64,000 nucleotides of DNA from Acanthaster planci (taxonomy: Eukaryota; Echinodermata; Asteroidea; Valvatida; Acanthasteridae), in the NCBI RefSeq assembly GCF_001949145.1, contig NW_019091550.1:444613-508612 (forward strand), in the 5' to 3' direction. A program made the position numbers and the translations under genes. The notes under the pieces are model-generated. The model was not told the origin of the DNA. It was given only the letters and a program-made list of their open reading frames with translations, and made no database searches. Below are positions 19,031 through 29,200 of the stretch, piece by piece (the first letter of the stretch is position 1; each line of letters starts with the position of its first letter).

Positions 19031-19140
19031 AAACCCGTTTATACTAAAATGGAGAATCACACTTTTTATTTGACCAAAACCGAGCAGACGTTAAATTAGA
19101 AATCAAATCGTCAATTTAAAAGGTGATAAAAAAATTAAAG
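19031..19140 (+). pseudogene. start motif plus first codons of the structural-like gene (inverted copy)
   Basis: AAAACCCGTTTATACTAAA precedes ATG 19049, and MENHTFYLTKTEQTLN matches the start of the 18508 gene before a stop. Gene order TFIIB-like then structural-like is thus kept in this local inverted copy. Confidence 0.5.
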
Positions 19141-19151
19141 GGACGTAAAAA

Positions 19152-19184
19152 TAACCGCAGTTATTCCTAAGAATAACCGAGGTT
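19152..19184. terminator. hairpin, right-arm counterpart of 7130-7166
   Basis: AACCGCAGTTATTC pairs with GAATAACCGAGGTT. The surrounding DNA on minus matches the left arm from the GTRD stop to the zinc-ribbon gene start. Confidence 0.5.
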
Positions 19185-19335
19185 TAAAATTTGCGGATGG
19201 CTTAGGCATCAAATTTAATTCACCTTTAATTTCATGGGAGATTCAGATTCAGGTTCAGATTCAGAGCGTCCAAATCCACTCAACGCTCGCAATGCCGACT
19301 TATTTGAAATTTTTTTTTTCATTTCTAACTTTCAG

Positions 19336-19797
19336 TTAGGCCGTTGAATCTACGTATCTAACGCTGGCACCGCAAGAAAGCGTACCGTGAGTTCCGTAAT
19401 AGACATCTTTTGGATAAATGAATGATTGAGCATCGCATCTCTTATTTATAAATTTCTCAATATTTGTAGCATCAATAGGCCGCCTTTTATGGTCAAATAA
19501 CGCGGCGTAAGAAGCAATTTTCACACACATGCGATTTTTGTCGGTGTAAGGCGGTTTAACAGCGTATTTTATTCTGTTCAAATCGTCAGTTTCGCGACTG
19601 GCTTTATAAGCATTTATCGTGCATGACGGTATAATGGTCTCGCTTCCGGCTTGTTTTTCAATAAATTTGTAAGCCGCCAAATTTATATCGTCGAGTATAC
19701 GCATCATACGCTTTTGCAACTGAAAACAAATTTGACGACCTACAATATTTTCGGCGGTTTTATCTCGCGTGCCAAATTTATACACGGATTTATCCCC
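19336..19797 (-). pseudogene. GTRD-type protein, right copy, C-terminal part
   Basis: Open frame of ~150 codons: MYKFGTRDKTAENIVGRQIC at the start, FIEKQAGSETIIPSCTINAY, then DRNMC-like middle residues, RRPIDATNIEKFINKRCDAQ and YYGTHGTLSCGASVRYVDST at the end. The apparent Met is internal: the gene's first ~45 codons lie at 25142-25275, beyond the DIRS insertion. Unlike the left copy it is not split by the 0.62-kb insertion and has no frameshift in this part. Unknown family. Confidence 0.6.
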
Positions 19798-19904
19798 GCA
19801 TGCACAGGACCAGAGAACTGAACTCAGGGACAGGTGGACACTAGCATTCTAACTTTTGTGTCGATTGGCCTGAGCAGCCGTTTATTGAACTTGAAACAGT
19901 TCAG

Positions 19905-20300
19905 GTTGTTCCCGCCAGAAGCTGGTGAAGCGGAACTGCAAAAAATTACATTGCGCACAATCAAAGTATAGCTACTCGGCAATATATGGAAATAGTTCCC
20001 GCCCGAAGCTGGTGACGCGGAACTGCAAGTATATCTTATATTGCGTTTCAGGCAAAGTCTAGCTATTCAGCAAAAATTACAGAGATTGTTCCCGCCCGAG
20101 CCTGGTGACGCGGAACAGCAACACATATCAGCAAAACTACCGGTACTATGGCAATCAGCAATTGTCAGCGATTGTTCCTACCCGAGCCTGGTGACGCGGA
20201 ACAGCGACTCATATCAGCAAATACATAGAGCTATCAGCAAAAATGTATGAAAAGCAATTATCATATCAGCATTTGTTTTCGCCCAGAGCACATGGAGCGG
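19905..20300. repeat. array of GTTCCCGCCCGA...GCGGAAC hairpins
   Basis: Five units about 85-100 bases apart (near 19908, 19997, 20089, 20174 and 20275, the last degenerate). Each has GTTCCCGC and GCGGAAC arms around AGCCTGGTGAC-like cores, with spacers rich in CAGCAAAA / ATATCAGCA. Located between the SGNH ORF and the element end, in the same position as the array in the other DIRS element. Confidence 0.8.
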
Positions 20301-20948
20301 TGAATTAATTTTGGAATGTACCTGCGCGGTACAAAGCCTTTGATATACAAATTCAATTACATCTGGCAGAATGCAAAATTACCCAACTCTCATGAACACA
20401 TTAACAAGGATTTACTCCAGCATACAATAACTTTGGGCCAACCATCAAACGCTGGGATCAGACAGCAATTTCCACGAGGTGCGGCCTGACTTGGGCTTAC
20501 ACTGGGTTGCTGGAATAACGGGCAACTAATGATCATTTTCAGCAACCACTTACAGCTTTTTATGTCAAACGACAGAAATTAGTGAGTACGAAATGGCTTT
20601 TCTTAATTTGGCCCTTAATAATCTGGTGACCCCCCCCCGACAAAGGAAGTGGTCAGGCCTTTTTTGGGGCACATTCCCGTAAGTGTCGTATATAAGAATA
20701 CAGTGCCTTAAAACAGAGGTCAATTTGCGATCCTGGAATGAAATTCACGCCAAACGGGCTTGTTGCTGAATGAAGTCGGCAACATAACCGCCCCCATATA
20801 GACCTCAGGTGGTGGTATTAAGGGGAGATGCAACAGGCAAACAATATGGCGCCAGGGCTTGGTAGAAGTTGTCGAGAATGAACGAACAACTATCGTCAGT
20901 CAAATGAAATTCGTCCGCATGATATAACGCCGCGGACGACCACTGCAT

Positions 20949-21416
20949 CTAGGGGTGCCAAATAACACCCCCATGAGCGTTTCGAAATAATGAATGAACG
21001 TACGCGGTCAGCAAACGTCGCGTACGCTCGAGGGAACTCTGCTTTAGGGCATGTCGGTAAGTTTGGCGGGGCAGTAACTCAGAATGAAAAATAACAGTAT
21101 GCGGCAGTGCTTCTCTGGTCAAATTGATGCACTGCCGTGCTAAAATACTCAGTAAATGTTTGTTTACAAGCCCGAGGTCGTTGGCGCCAAACTGCAGGAT
21201 GATGACGTCAGGTAAGATCAGAACTACCGACCACGCTTCCAACAGGAAATCGGAGAACTGGAACATCTGGAGTCTTCGCCGTCCCATCCAGTGGATATAG
21301 GTCAGCCGGTTAAGAGGCTCTCCCCAGGGCGATGACCCCGTCACCCGAGCACACCAGCACACAGAGCCGTCCCCAATGACCCACACAGTTGGCTTGGCAG
21401 GTACCAACTCTAGCAA
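20949..21416 (-). CDS. SGNH-hydrolase-like ORF of the DIRS element
   Basis: 155-codon open frame. WVIGDGSVCW near the start corresponds to the GDS block I, although the nucleophile region reads GDGS. VIILQFGANDLGLV is the GxND block III, FHSELLPRQTYRHALKQ follows, and the frame ends at WHP, before the usual DGVHLS block IV, so it is C-terminally truncated. SGNH domains act as esterases, and their role in DIRS elements is unknown. It begins near the end of the recombinase gene (21471). Confidence 0.65.
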   Translation of the reverse strand: MLELVPAKPTVWVIGDGSVCWCARVTGSSPWGEPLNRLTYIHWMGRRRLQMFQFSDFLLEAWSVVLILPDVIILQFGANDLGLVNKHLLSILARQCINLTREALPHTVIFHSELLPRQTYRHALKQSSLERTRRLLTAYVHSLFRNAHGGVIWHP

Positions 21417-21470
21417 AAAAAATGAAAAGAAAATCGGAACAAAACACGAGCAAAGTACAACATGTAGCGT

Positions 21471-22334
21471 TCAATGGAAAATAGCTGGGGGAATCCGAAT
21501 GTAACGTCGGTAAGCCCCAGACTTCCAACGCCCCAAAATTTTAACATCATCCTCAGACACACCTGCCATAGCCGCAGACGTAGCTGCGCCTATGCGAAGA
21601 GAATGAGAGGTAAATCTGGCGTCGTAAAGCCCTATAAACTCAAGGGCACGACGGAGTACCGCGACAAACTGGTAACGCGTGACAGGACGCCCATCGAAAT
21701 GTGACAAAAACGGGCCATGGGGGGATGTGGAACAGGCAAGATAGGACAAAGTCACCCAGACGGGGCACACAATGTCGTGCCGGCTATGCGCTGCTGGGAT
21801 GGAAACTACATAACCATGGCCATATTGATCTGTTTTCGAGTGACGTAGGATAAGTTTGATCCTTAAAAGGGAGTCTTTGACGGTAACACCAGACCGACAC
21901 AACGGGCGAGAAGATTGGTGGGATTGGGCAGTAAATTCCCCAATGTGAAGGAACCCAATTAACGCAAGTAAGAAAGCCACTCGGAAAAGCCGAGCCTCGA
22001 AATTACTCGAGCAAACGGCCTGCAAGGCTGGGACCATATGACATGAAATATCATAAGTGATAGGGCGCCGCCGATCGCAACGACTTCTACGCTTACGACA
22101 TCCCTCCAGTAAACGTTTGACCAGAAAATGCTTAGTTAAATCAGGATAACTCATTAACTGCAAATTGGAGGAAGCCTCCGAGACGTAAGAGGTAATCGTT
22201 GTGGGGGCATACCCAGATACCGACAAAAATGCAATAAATCGAACTATATCAAGCAGGGAGGGGGAGTGCGCGGCGTCGAAACCATGGGTTTGACTAAACC
22301 ATTGAAAAAGATGCCAAGCCCTCTGATAAGACAA
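21471..22334 (-). CDS. DIRS tyrosine recombinase, intact frame, first catalytic Arg replaced
   Basis: 287-codon frame. Residues ~1-110 form the core-binding helical domain (RAWHLFQWFSQTHGF, SYVSEASSNLQLM). The catalytic domain has AFLLALIGFLHIGEFTA, where the first catalytic Arg expected in the LR-x-GE box is His. It then shows RHSKTDQYGHG (Lys region), TSHSLRIGAATSAA (H-x2-R box), GRWKSGAYRRYIRI (His/Trp and Tyr). It would resolve and integrate circular cDNA, but the Arg loss predicts an inactive enzyme despite the open frame. It follows the RNase H end by ~45 bases. Confidence 0.85.
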   Translation of the reverse strand: MSYQRAWHLFQWFSQTHGFDAAHSPSLLDIVRFIAFLSVSGYAPTTITSYVSEASSNLQLMSYPDLTKHFLVKRLLEGCRKRRSRCDRRRPITYDISCHMVPALQAVCSSNFEARLFRVAFLLALIGFLHIGEFTAQSHQSSRPLCRSGVTVKDSLLRIKLILRHSKTDQYGHGYVVSIPAAHSRHDIVCPVWVTLSYLACSTSPHGPFLSHFDGRPVTRYQFVAVLRRALEFIGLYDARFTSHSLRIGAATSAAMAGVSEDDVKILGRWKSGAYRRYIRIPPAIFH

Positions 22335-22377
22335 GTTCGTGCGGGGGCCGCCTCGTCATGCAAAAGACTCTGGACCT

Positions 22378-23520
22378 CTAACCGAAGACACTCCACAGGT
22401 TGTCGGGCGAGGGGGTCATATCGCAGTCTCCAGCGGGTGCGAGATGACGAAATCTGGTCATCTGAAAACGTGAAAGAGCATCAGCAATGCCATTATCCAG
22501 GCCTGGAACATGCTGAAATCGAAACTGGATATTATATGTGAGACATGTCACTATGAGGCGACGCACCAAACGCATCATTTAGTGACATTTAAACGTTTGC
22601 CTGTTGATGACACTAACTACAGCCTGATTGTCGCACCAAAATATCACGCGTTTATTATGCAATGGGACAGCCCACTGCTAGACCGCTAGCACAATGGGAA
22701 CAACTCCAAGCAGGCTGGGGCCACTTCCCTTGACCCCAATGCGCAGCAAAGTNNNNNNNNNNNNNNNNNNNNNNNNNNNNNNNNNNNNNNNNNNNNNNNN
22801 NNNNNNNNNNNNNNNNNNNNNNNNNNNNNNNNNNNNNNNNNNNNNNNNNNNNNNNNNNNNNNNNNNNNNNNNNNNNNNNNNNNNNNNNNCGCAGCGTGAT
22901 TTTCTTCTGATCGAGCATACTAACAATCGTATTTTGTAAAGCAACTTGCTTATCAGTCGGGATTTTAAACTGTCGTGCAACCGTATTGATCGCTAAACCC
23001 AGGAACGTGAGGTTCGCAGCTGGACCTTTGTTTTTTCTTCCTCGATGGGTACCCCAAATTGCTGTCAAACTACTCTGAAAGATTGAAGGGAACGCGCAAA
23101 CTCGGCATGACTAGCCCCAACGAACAGGAAATCATCCAGATAATGTACAATATTTCGGCCACCTTACGAGTACAGTACGCAGGCTATACCACAGCCCATA
23201 GGCATGCATTTATCGAAATAAAATTTGCCGTTATGGGAAAAACCAAGCAAATCAAAATCGCTTGGATGGACAAGAAGTAAACGAAAGGCCGACTTAATAT
23301 CCGACTTAGCCATCAGGGCACTGCGTGGTAAACCTGTGATCATAGTTATCGCCTCATCAAAACTCGTGTATGAAACGGTAGTGTCTGCGGAATCAATGAA
23401 ATCATTCACCGATTTGCCGATAGGGGACGATAAATTATGGATTAACCGAAATTCACCCGGAGTCTGTTTGGGCACCAGGCCCATAGGTGAACAACGGAAA
23501 TGAGGAAGAGGCTGGGACAA
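22378..23520 (-). pseudogene. DIRS reverse transcriptase / RNase H (with assembly gap)
   Basis: Minus frame: FRCSPMGLVPKQTPGEFRLI, SVNDFIDSADTTVSYTSFDE, MAKSDIKSAFRLLLVHPSDF, CMPMGCGIACVLYS, then a frame change to VHYLDDFLFVGASHAEFARS (the YLDD catalytic motif near 23135) and LTFLGLAINT. A run of 137 N hides the middle. The RNase H end is VPGLDNGIADALSRFQMTRF. At least two frameshifts and a stop are present. Confidence 0.85.
22753..22889. other. assembly gap
   Basis: 137 consecutive N within the DIRS RT/RNase H gene. ORFs drawn through it are not real. Confidence 1.
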
Positions 23521-23642
23521 AAATTAGCCAGCAACGCGACCCAAAGCAACTTCACGATCAATTTTTGACTGCAGAATGTTGGGATGTTTGCGAGCAAATG
23601 CAGAATTACAAGCAGAAGTACTAAGCCTGGGACCTGAATAGC

Positions 23643-25011
23643 CTACCCGGAAAGCGCGCAAAAAACCTTCTTGCAAAATGCAGGAATCCTGAGTGTTAGG
23701 GTAAGCCCGTAAAAAGGGAGCATACTACTTATTTTTACCGGTGTTGATGCCAGCTGCCGGCACCCGTGCTGTGACGCGAGACTGTGAGTTTCCCCGACAA
23801 CTGGTTGCAGGGTGGCGAAATACCCTGCAGGTGGAGCAGCGATGCGTAAAGTGACACAAGGGGCGATTGCACTGACCGCGGTTGAAGTCGTTACATGTAG
23901 GTTGACCAACCCCGGCAACTGGGCGCCGACCAGGCCCGAAATCGGGCCAGGGATTGGCGGCAGTGGGGGAGGGGCACGCTCGCGTTGCTTGTACAGACGA
24001 AAATTATGGTGGTGCGAAACGGAAGCACCAAGCAGCACCAGCCAAAGTTCGGCATCAATATTTGCCAAAGAGCACGACGGCACACGCGCCTGGCGCAATC
24101 GAAACTGGATGTCGTACTCGCGCCAACCATACCCCACATGTCGAAATGCCGCAGATCGAATAGCGTCTGCCTACTTCAGTAAGGAACGAGCGTGGGTAGG
24201 ATGTCGCATCAAATACACAGATGCAAAAACTAGAAACGCCGACGTCCACTACTCGATAGACGTAATACGCGGAGCCTGCTTATGGGGACGAATCTGCCAA
24301 AGTGGGGACTCATTGGACCTGATTGTAAAAAGCGTCTCGTCAAAGGAATTATCCAAACCTGTGCCGCGCGACGACTTCAACAAAGTTCCGAATTCTACGT
24401 ACTGCCCCCTTCAAATTTTGTCTTTTAGATGTTGAGGAATCGCGGCGCGAGATCGTCACAGACGCTAGTTAATGCCATATTCGAATCGGGAGAGGAGGTA
24501 ATTGACAATGTGCTTGGAGCTGAAGTTCCCGACACCACGGGCGTGAAACTGGAAGGTTGCGGGGCTAATTCAAAAGGAGTAGCAACAGGGGACTTAATAC
24601 CCGGCTCCAAAGTTGCCCCGAACTCCCTCCAGGCCGACTGATGGTAGCGGGCGCTGGTGTTGCATGGGTAGACTCAACACTTGCACTCTCTGGAATCATT
24701 CCGACAGTAGCCAACGGTATAATAGTGGTATTCGGACCGGGCGATGCAAGCTGCGGTGCACTAGACCCTGCAAGGGCCGCGACCACCGACGCATCTTGAC
24801 GGGAAGACTTGCGCGGCCGCCCCTGAGAACGCTTCGCTCCATCCGTCGGCCCAGAAGGAGCCCGCCGCTTGGAATTGGTGCGAGGCATAACTAACAAAAT
24901 TGCTTTTGCAAAACAGACAGATTTTCTGTTTTCCAACCAAACGCTACGGCTGCTCAAGCAAAAGTGACCGGGAGTAACTCTCTCCAGTGCCACTAACATT
25001 TTTAAGGTCAC
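23643..25011 (-). pseudogene. DIRS Gag-like protein
   Basis: The N-terminal part (25011-24565) is basic, with SKRRAPSGPTDGAKRSQGRP, then Ala/Ser/Pro-rich. The middle (24425-24140) reads RGQYVEFGTLLK and RITSIE-stop-WTSAFLVF. The C-terminal part from 24137 begins YGWREYDIQFRLRQARVPS and LANIDAELWL. It has the same signatures as the Gag of the plus-strand DIRS element at 14.1-15.0 kb. Several stops and frameshifts. It would package element RNA. Confidence 0.8.
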
Positions 25012-25141
25012 GCCAGTAACTAGTTCGAGGCATTAAATCACCGTGCCAGCAACCGTAAGTGAACACTACTGACCCACTTAGTGACAAGAGCCTCCAATTT
25101 CCTGTGGTGATGAATTATTTGAAGCTGCAATTTATTTTGCC

Positions 25142-25275
25142 TCAAATTGATTATGCTGTAACAAGCCGTGTCTGGCATCATAATTAGTAGGCGCTTTTGT
25201 ACGCCTTCGTGGGAATAATAAATGGGAGAGCAGCATTGACTTACGTGAATGCCTTCTTTAATCACGGGATTTGAA
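25142..25275 (-). pseudogene. GTRD-type protein, right copy, N-terminal part
   Basis: Minus frame VIKEGIHVSQCCSPIYYSHE followed by QKRLLIMMPDTACYSI, matching left-arm codons from 5801. Homology ends at about 25141 (TACAGCATAA), where the DIRS element starts; the gene continues at 19797. Confidence 0.6.
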
Positions 25276-25427
25276 ATGATTAATTTGCTTACGTCAAAGG
25301 GCCCAGAGTTAATATTGGGATCGCTATTGCGGGCATTAAGTCGCTCGTGCTCGCCCGTTACGATATATATATGTATTTGGGTTCAGATGGTTCTGATTTC
25401 CGGCTTTGCCAAAATTTTTTTTCATTT

Positions 25428-25985
25428 TTAATCAGCCGCGTCTATTAACTCGGGTGGAATTTCTACTTTAATTAAATCTTCAACGTCGACGTCGTATTCA
25501 ATTATTAAACCAATTTCGTATAAATCATAATCGAGTTTGGTCGCAGAATCGGGCAATGAATCGTTTTCTCGCATGTACCGCAGCTTTTATGCTTGCCGTC
25601 TATGAGCACCACGTGATCCATTCCTTCCAACTCCATACAATTTACGCAGCAGGTGCAAGCGGTGCAACCAAAACACTCTATACAATCACCGCAATCATAA
25701 CAGTCTTCGCAACTGTCCATCCAAGGCATTTGAATTTTGGCAGTCGTATGAATTTAAACAATATACGCAATTTATACTCCCGCCGCAATCGTCGCAAGTA
25801 GAGCAATTATTACATTTAGTGCAGTCCTTGCATTTGTGACAATCGTGACATTCTTTGCAATCGATGCATTGAAACAAACGGTCGGAATTTAAACAGCGCA
25901 GGCAATCGTAAGAATCTATCAAGTCAATTGAATTTCTCATGTCTTGGCAGAAATAACAATTCACGTTTGTTTTATGGTTTATCAT
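25428..25985 (-). pseudogene. Cys-rich, probably metal-binding protein (right copy, one frameshift)
   Basis: Starts MINHKTNVNCYFCQDMRNSI at 25985 and ends PPELIDAAD at 25428, so the same length as the left copy. It keeps a Cys where the left copy has TGA. CKECHDCHKCKDCTKCNNCS and CEDCYDCGDCIECFG show the C-x2-C ladder, with even more cysteines than the left copy. A frameshift lies near 25715. It sits just inside the right terminal repeat. Metal binding is inferred from the Cys pattern; the family is unknown. Confidence 0.6.
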
Positions 25986-26011
25986 GTTTTTTATATTTTT
26001 TAATTTCAATT

Positions 26012-26217
26012 TTATCTAAATTTTCCCGACACTTCCAGAGTAGAGCTATTTTTTTCCTGTGGTGGAAAGTCCCGGGGGAATCCCCCCTTTTGTGTGTTTG
26101 AAGACGCCGCGACAGTAAAGTTAGGGTCGCGTTGAGGTCGCGCCAGCCTTGGGTCACGAGTTTTGGGGGATGTCCCAGTTGGTTTGGAAGTAGGAAAAGA
26201 GGGGTTGGTGTGATATC
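26012..26217 (-). repeat. right inverted terminal repeat of the virus-like element
   Basis: Reverse complement aligns to 4592-4800 block by block (ACTCGTGACCCAA, CAAACACACA, GGGACTTTCCACCACAGG, CTCTGGAAG, CGGGAAAA). The adjoining 75-residue ORF of the left side is absent here. Confidence 0.75.
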
Positions 26218-26229
26218 CCCCCACTACTC

Positions 26230-29200
26230 CATTCGCTGTGTACAAACGGTTGGCAGATTTGTCAAGTCGGGATTTCTGAACTGAATTCATAGTAATAAGT
26301 GGACACAATCTGAGTATTAAAGTAACGGCACGAGGTCTCGATGTGTAGGCCTATCCGAAGCATAAACGAAGACGTCACAGATGTCCTGACTTGAATCAAG
26401 TCTACACTACACCAACACGCGCCCATAGAAAACAACAAAATTAGACCGAATTATAATAGCGCCGCCTGTTGACTCTCGGGAACAGGTTGGCCTCCGTTTT
26501 TTTTCACTGGAAATTCAAGATTATGTCCAGGAGATCACTTTTCGTTCCATTTTTATGGGGGTTAGCCACGTGATTTTTTTTATTCGCCTTTCCCGAAGAT
26601 ACCCCCAAAATAACAGCACTCTATGCGCTCAGCTCTTGCAGCCGCCCGCTTCTATCAAAAATAGGCCCGGAATTTGGGGCTTTTTGTGAAAGAAGTACCC
26701 CGAACTAGAAACTACCAGTCCAAAATTTGGGATGAATAGAAATATTTCTATGAATCCCCCCCCCCGATTATGGCATTATCTTATTGTAAGAACCCCAAGC
26801 TGAAGGGGCCCTGCGTAGAAGTGAGTGGCGAGTCCACTGGAGCTAATTAACGTTTAAAAATAATTGTGAATTTTTATGTCCGTTCAGGGCCACCATAGTA
26901 TGCACCATAATGGGTCCCATATGCAGCCGGGCCGCGCGCCCGATCAACGTGATAAAGGCTTTATCAAAGGCCGCAGAGCTACGTATCGTGCGAAGCCAAA
27001 GATAGAGATTGGTGAGTATACATCACGTACTGTACATGTAAAACTAAAAATTGAGGCTTTAATTTGAACAAAATGGCGATGGAGTACAGTCGAACCTCCA
27101 TGATTTCATTAAATTTAATAAGCATGATAAGAGCACTGCTAATAATATTCTGCTTATTTTTAGGTCTTAAATTGACCCAGGCCTAAGCCTTTGTTTTTCA
27201 TTGTTTTCGTTCCTGATACTATAATAGTTTTAATACATGGTTCCTATTAGTGTGATAACAAGGTGACTTGCCAAGTCCTAAGGACCTCTCATTAACAACG
27301 TTCAACTGTATAATCCATATTTGAGATTGATATCTGCCAGAGTACCACTGTCAGTGTATGGGGCAGCGCGGACATCCGGGATGTTTCACAAAAAATGCGG
27401 GTAGCAATCTCACCCCGCCAATGAAAACAACTGCAACGAGTGCACGCGTACGCACAGATCAAAGAAAAGATTGTATAACTTGATCCAAGGTCGCTCTTTT
27501 CACCAGCGCAGTACCTGTCATTTTGCGAGAATCCTGGATGTCCACGCTGCCCCATATTGGTATTGAGTCAAGTCGTTCCCAGGCATTGCTGGGTCAAGTT
27601 GTCCCTAATATTAGGTATTATTACAGTATTATTATTATTAGGTACATCAACCATACATAAAAGAGAATGCAATATAAGATTTATAGACAGACAGTCTCAT
27701 GGTACAGTTGATTGTCCAGTTCCGCAAATTGTCCATTTCCGCAAAATAAAAAAAAAAAGTCTTTGATTTCAAAAATATGGAGTCGCCAACGACTCTGGTT
27801 ATAAACTTATTTCAGTAAAAATATATTTTGTTTACCAAACATCCAATGCAAATTTAGAAAAACCAGCCACGAGTCACAACTGTCGTTGGCTGACAGCGCT
27901 TCTGCGGCAGTCACCGCTGTAATCATCGCTGCATACGGTTGTGGGCATGTGGAACCTAAAGAGTTTGATAAAACGCCCTCTTGTGATGGCTGGACAGCAC
28001 GCACGACCGTTGCAAAAGGTCATTCAAACTGCGATATGAATAGGCCTACATTGTGCAATTTTATCTTTTTCAAAGAAACTAATCATGAATAAAGGTCACA
28101 AATGTCATTCAAACATGGCAGCCAGTCTGTGAGATTAGTGATGCTATTTTAGTTTAGTGTTTAGTTTATTTAATTTATCTCCCAAAATCAGTGTACATTT
28201 GCTGCTGTTATTGGAGTTTCTTCTGTTTATGAAGAGATTGATTTTCAAGGTTTTCCAGGACATTTTTATCCTTCTTTTATGACTTTTTTGACTGCAATTT
28301 CAATGGGTCAGCAATGATATACTCATCAGGACACAGTAACACACAAAGGCGAGTAAGCAATTTGGATTGATCATCATAGGTATGTACATGTATTTCAAAC
28401 TGATCAATTGTCGCGAAGTACGGCATTTTCAACATTATAGATGGAGCAAACATTGGGGATTACATAGCACCTGTTCCATTTTGGTGTAAAAGGCACTTTT
28501 TGAGGTATACTTTCAATTTCAATATACTTTCAATTTCTTTGTGACTATTGCTCCATGCTGATGAGACAATGGAGGAAGGAATGCAGAGACTCAATTATAA
28601 AAAAAATTAAGCATCAAGAGAAATTTGTTTGTCATTGACATAGGGGCAGGTCTAACAATGAATTAAATATTGACATGTAAAACTTTGAATCTATAGTGGA
28701 CAAATTGTTTATTGTAATGTTTGATTTAAGATGATAGTATCTAGGCCTAGAGTTTTATAAATAAAGTGTAAGCTTCATGCAAATATTGAGGCCTAGGCCT
28801 TATATTTTTCTGATAATAAAAATTCCTTTGAAACAAATATTTTTCATTGGTACCTTTTTTTTTTAGAAAACCCCACAATATGGATCAAATGTGGTGAAGG
28901 AACCTTCCCTCCCTTTCCCGTTTTTAGTGTAAATATTGTGAACTACGGAATTCGGGTTTTAGGGATGCCCGTTGTATACATGTGTATAGCCCTATATACA
29001 TGTGCACGTACGCAGAGTAATGCACTATGCGTACATGTGAGTATTCATTTCTCGTACATTTTGTCGTAATACTCGCTGGGGAATCCCACCGTTTTATAAA
29101 AAACCACACATATTGCCCATTTGAAAAGCTGCTATTTTATAGAAGCAAACTTACATGTAGTTATTATATCCATACTTGTATAAATAAGTGATCTTCGTGG

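Larger units (their letters stand above)
19798..25141 (-). mobile_element. DIRS-type retrotransposon, near full length
   Basis: Minus-strand element inserted into the GTRD gene of the right arm: comparison with the left arm places the breakpoints at about 25141 and 19798. Order on minus: Gag-like (25011-23643), RT/RNase H (23520-22378, with an assembly gap), tyrosine recombinase (22334-21471), SGNH-like ORF (21416-20949), and a terminal region with a hairpin array (20300-19905). Length ~5.3 kb. No target duplication is seen, as usual for DIRS. Confidence 0.85.
4592..26217. mobile_element. virus-like integrated element with inverted arms, unclassified
   Basis: A ~21.6-kb region (about 12 kb after subtracting two nested DIRS insertions) bounded by inverted terminal repeats. 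Gene families occur once on plus in the left arm and once on minus in the right arm: Cys-rich (5085/25428), GTRD (5801/25142+19336), beta-rich structural-like (7866/18150), small membrane protein (8458/13785) and anchored ~410-residue protein (9139/12443). The centre 10389-12430 is unique. Genes are intronless, tightly packed, led by an AT-rich motif and ended by hairpins, unlike the flanking host DNA. No polymerase, integrase, ATPase or adenovirus-type protease is visible, so a Polinton/adintovirus call cannot be made. I have an unverified impression that related uncharacterised proteins occur in cnidarian and other invertebrate genomes. No target duplication was found. Confidence 0.7.

Noticed and set aside
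23812-24435. 207-codon plus-strand ORF
   Set aside because: It is the antisense of the DIRS Gag gene, where GC-rich antisense frames stay open by chance.
4592-26217. Calling the element a Polinton/Maverick or adintovirus
   Set aside because: None of the defining genes (protein-primed PolB, retroviral-type integrase, FtsK-type ATPase, adenovirus-type protease) is visible, and no 6-bp duplication was found at the ends.
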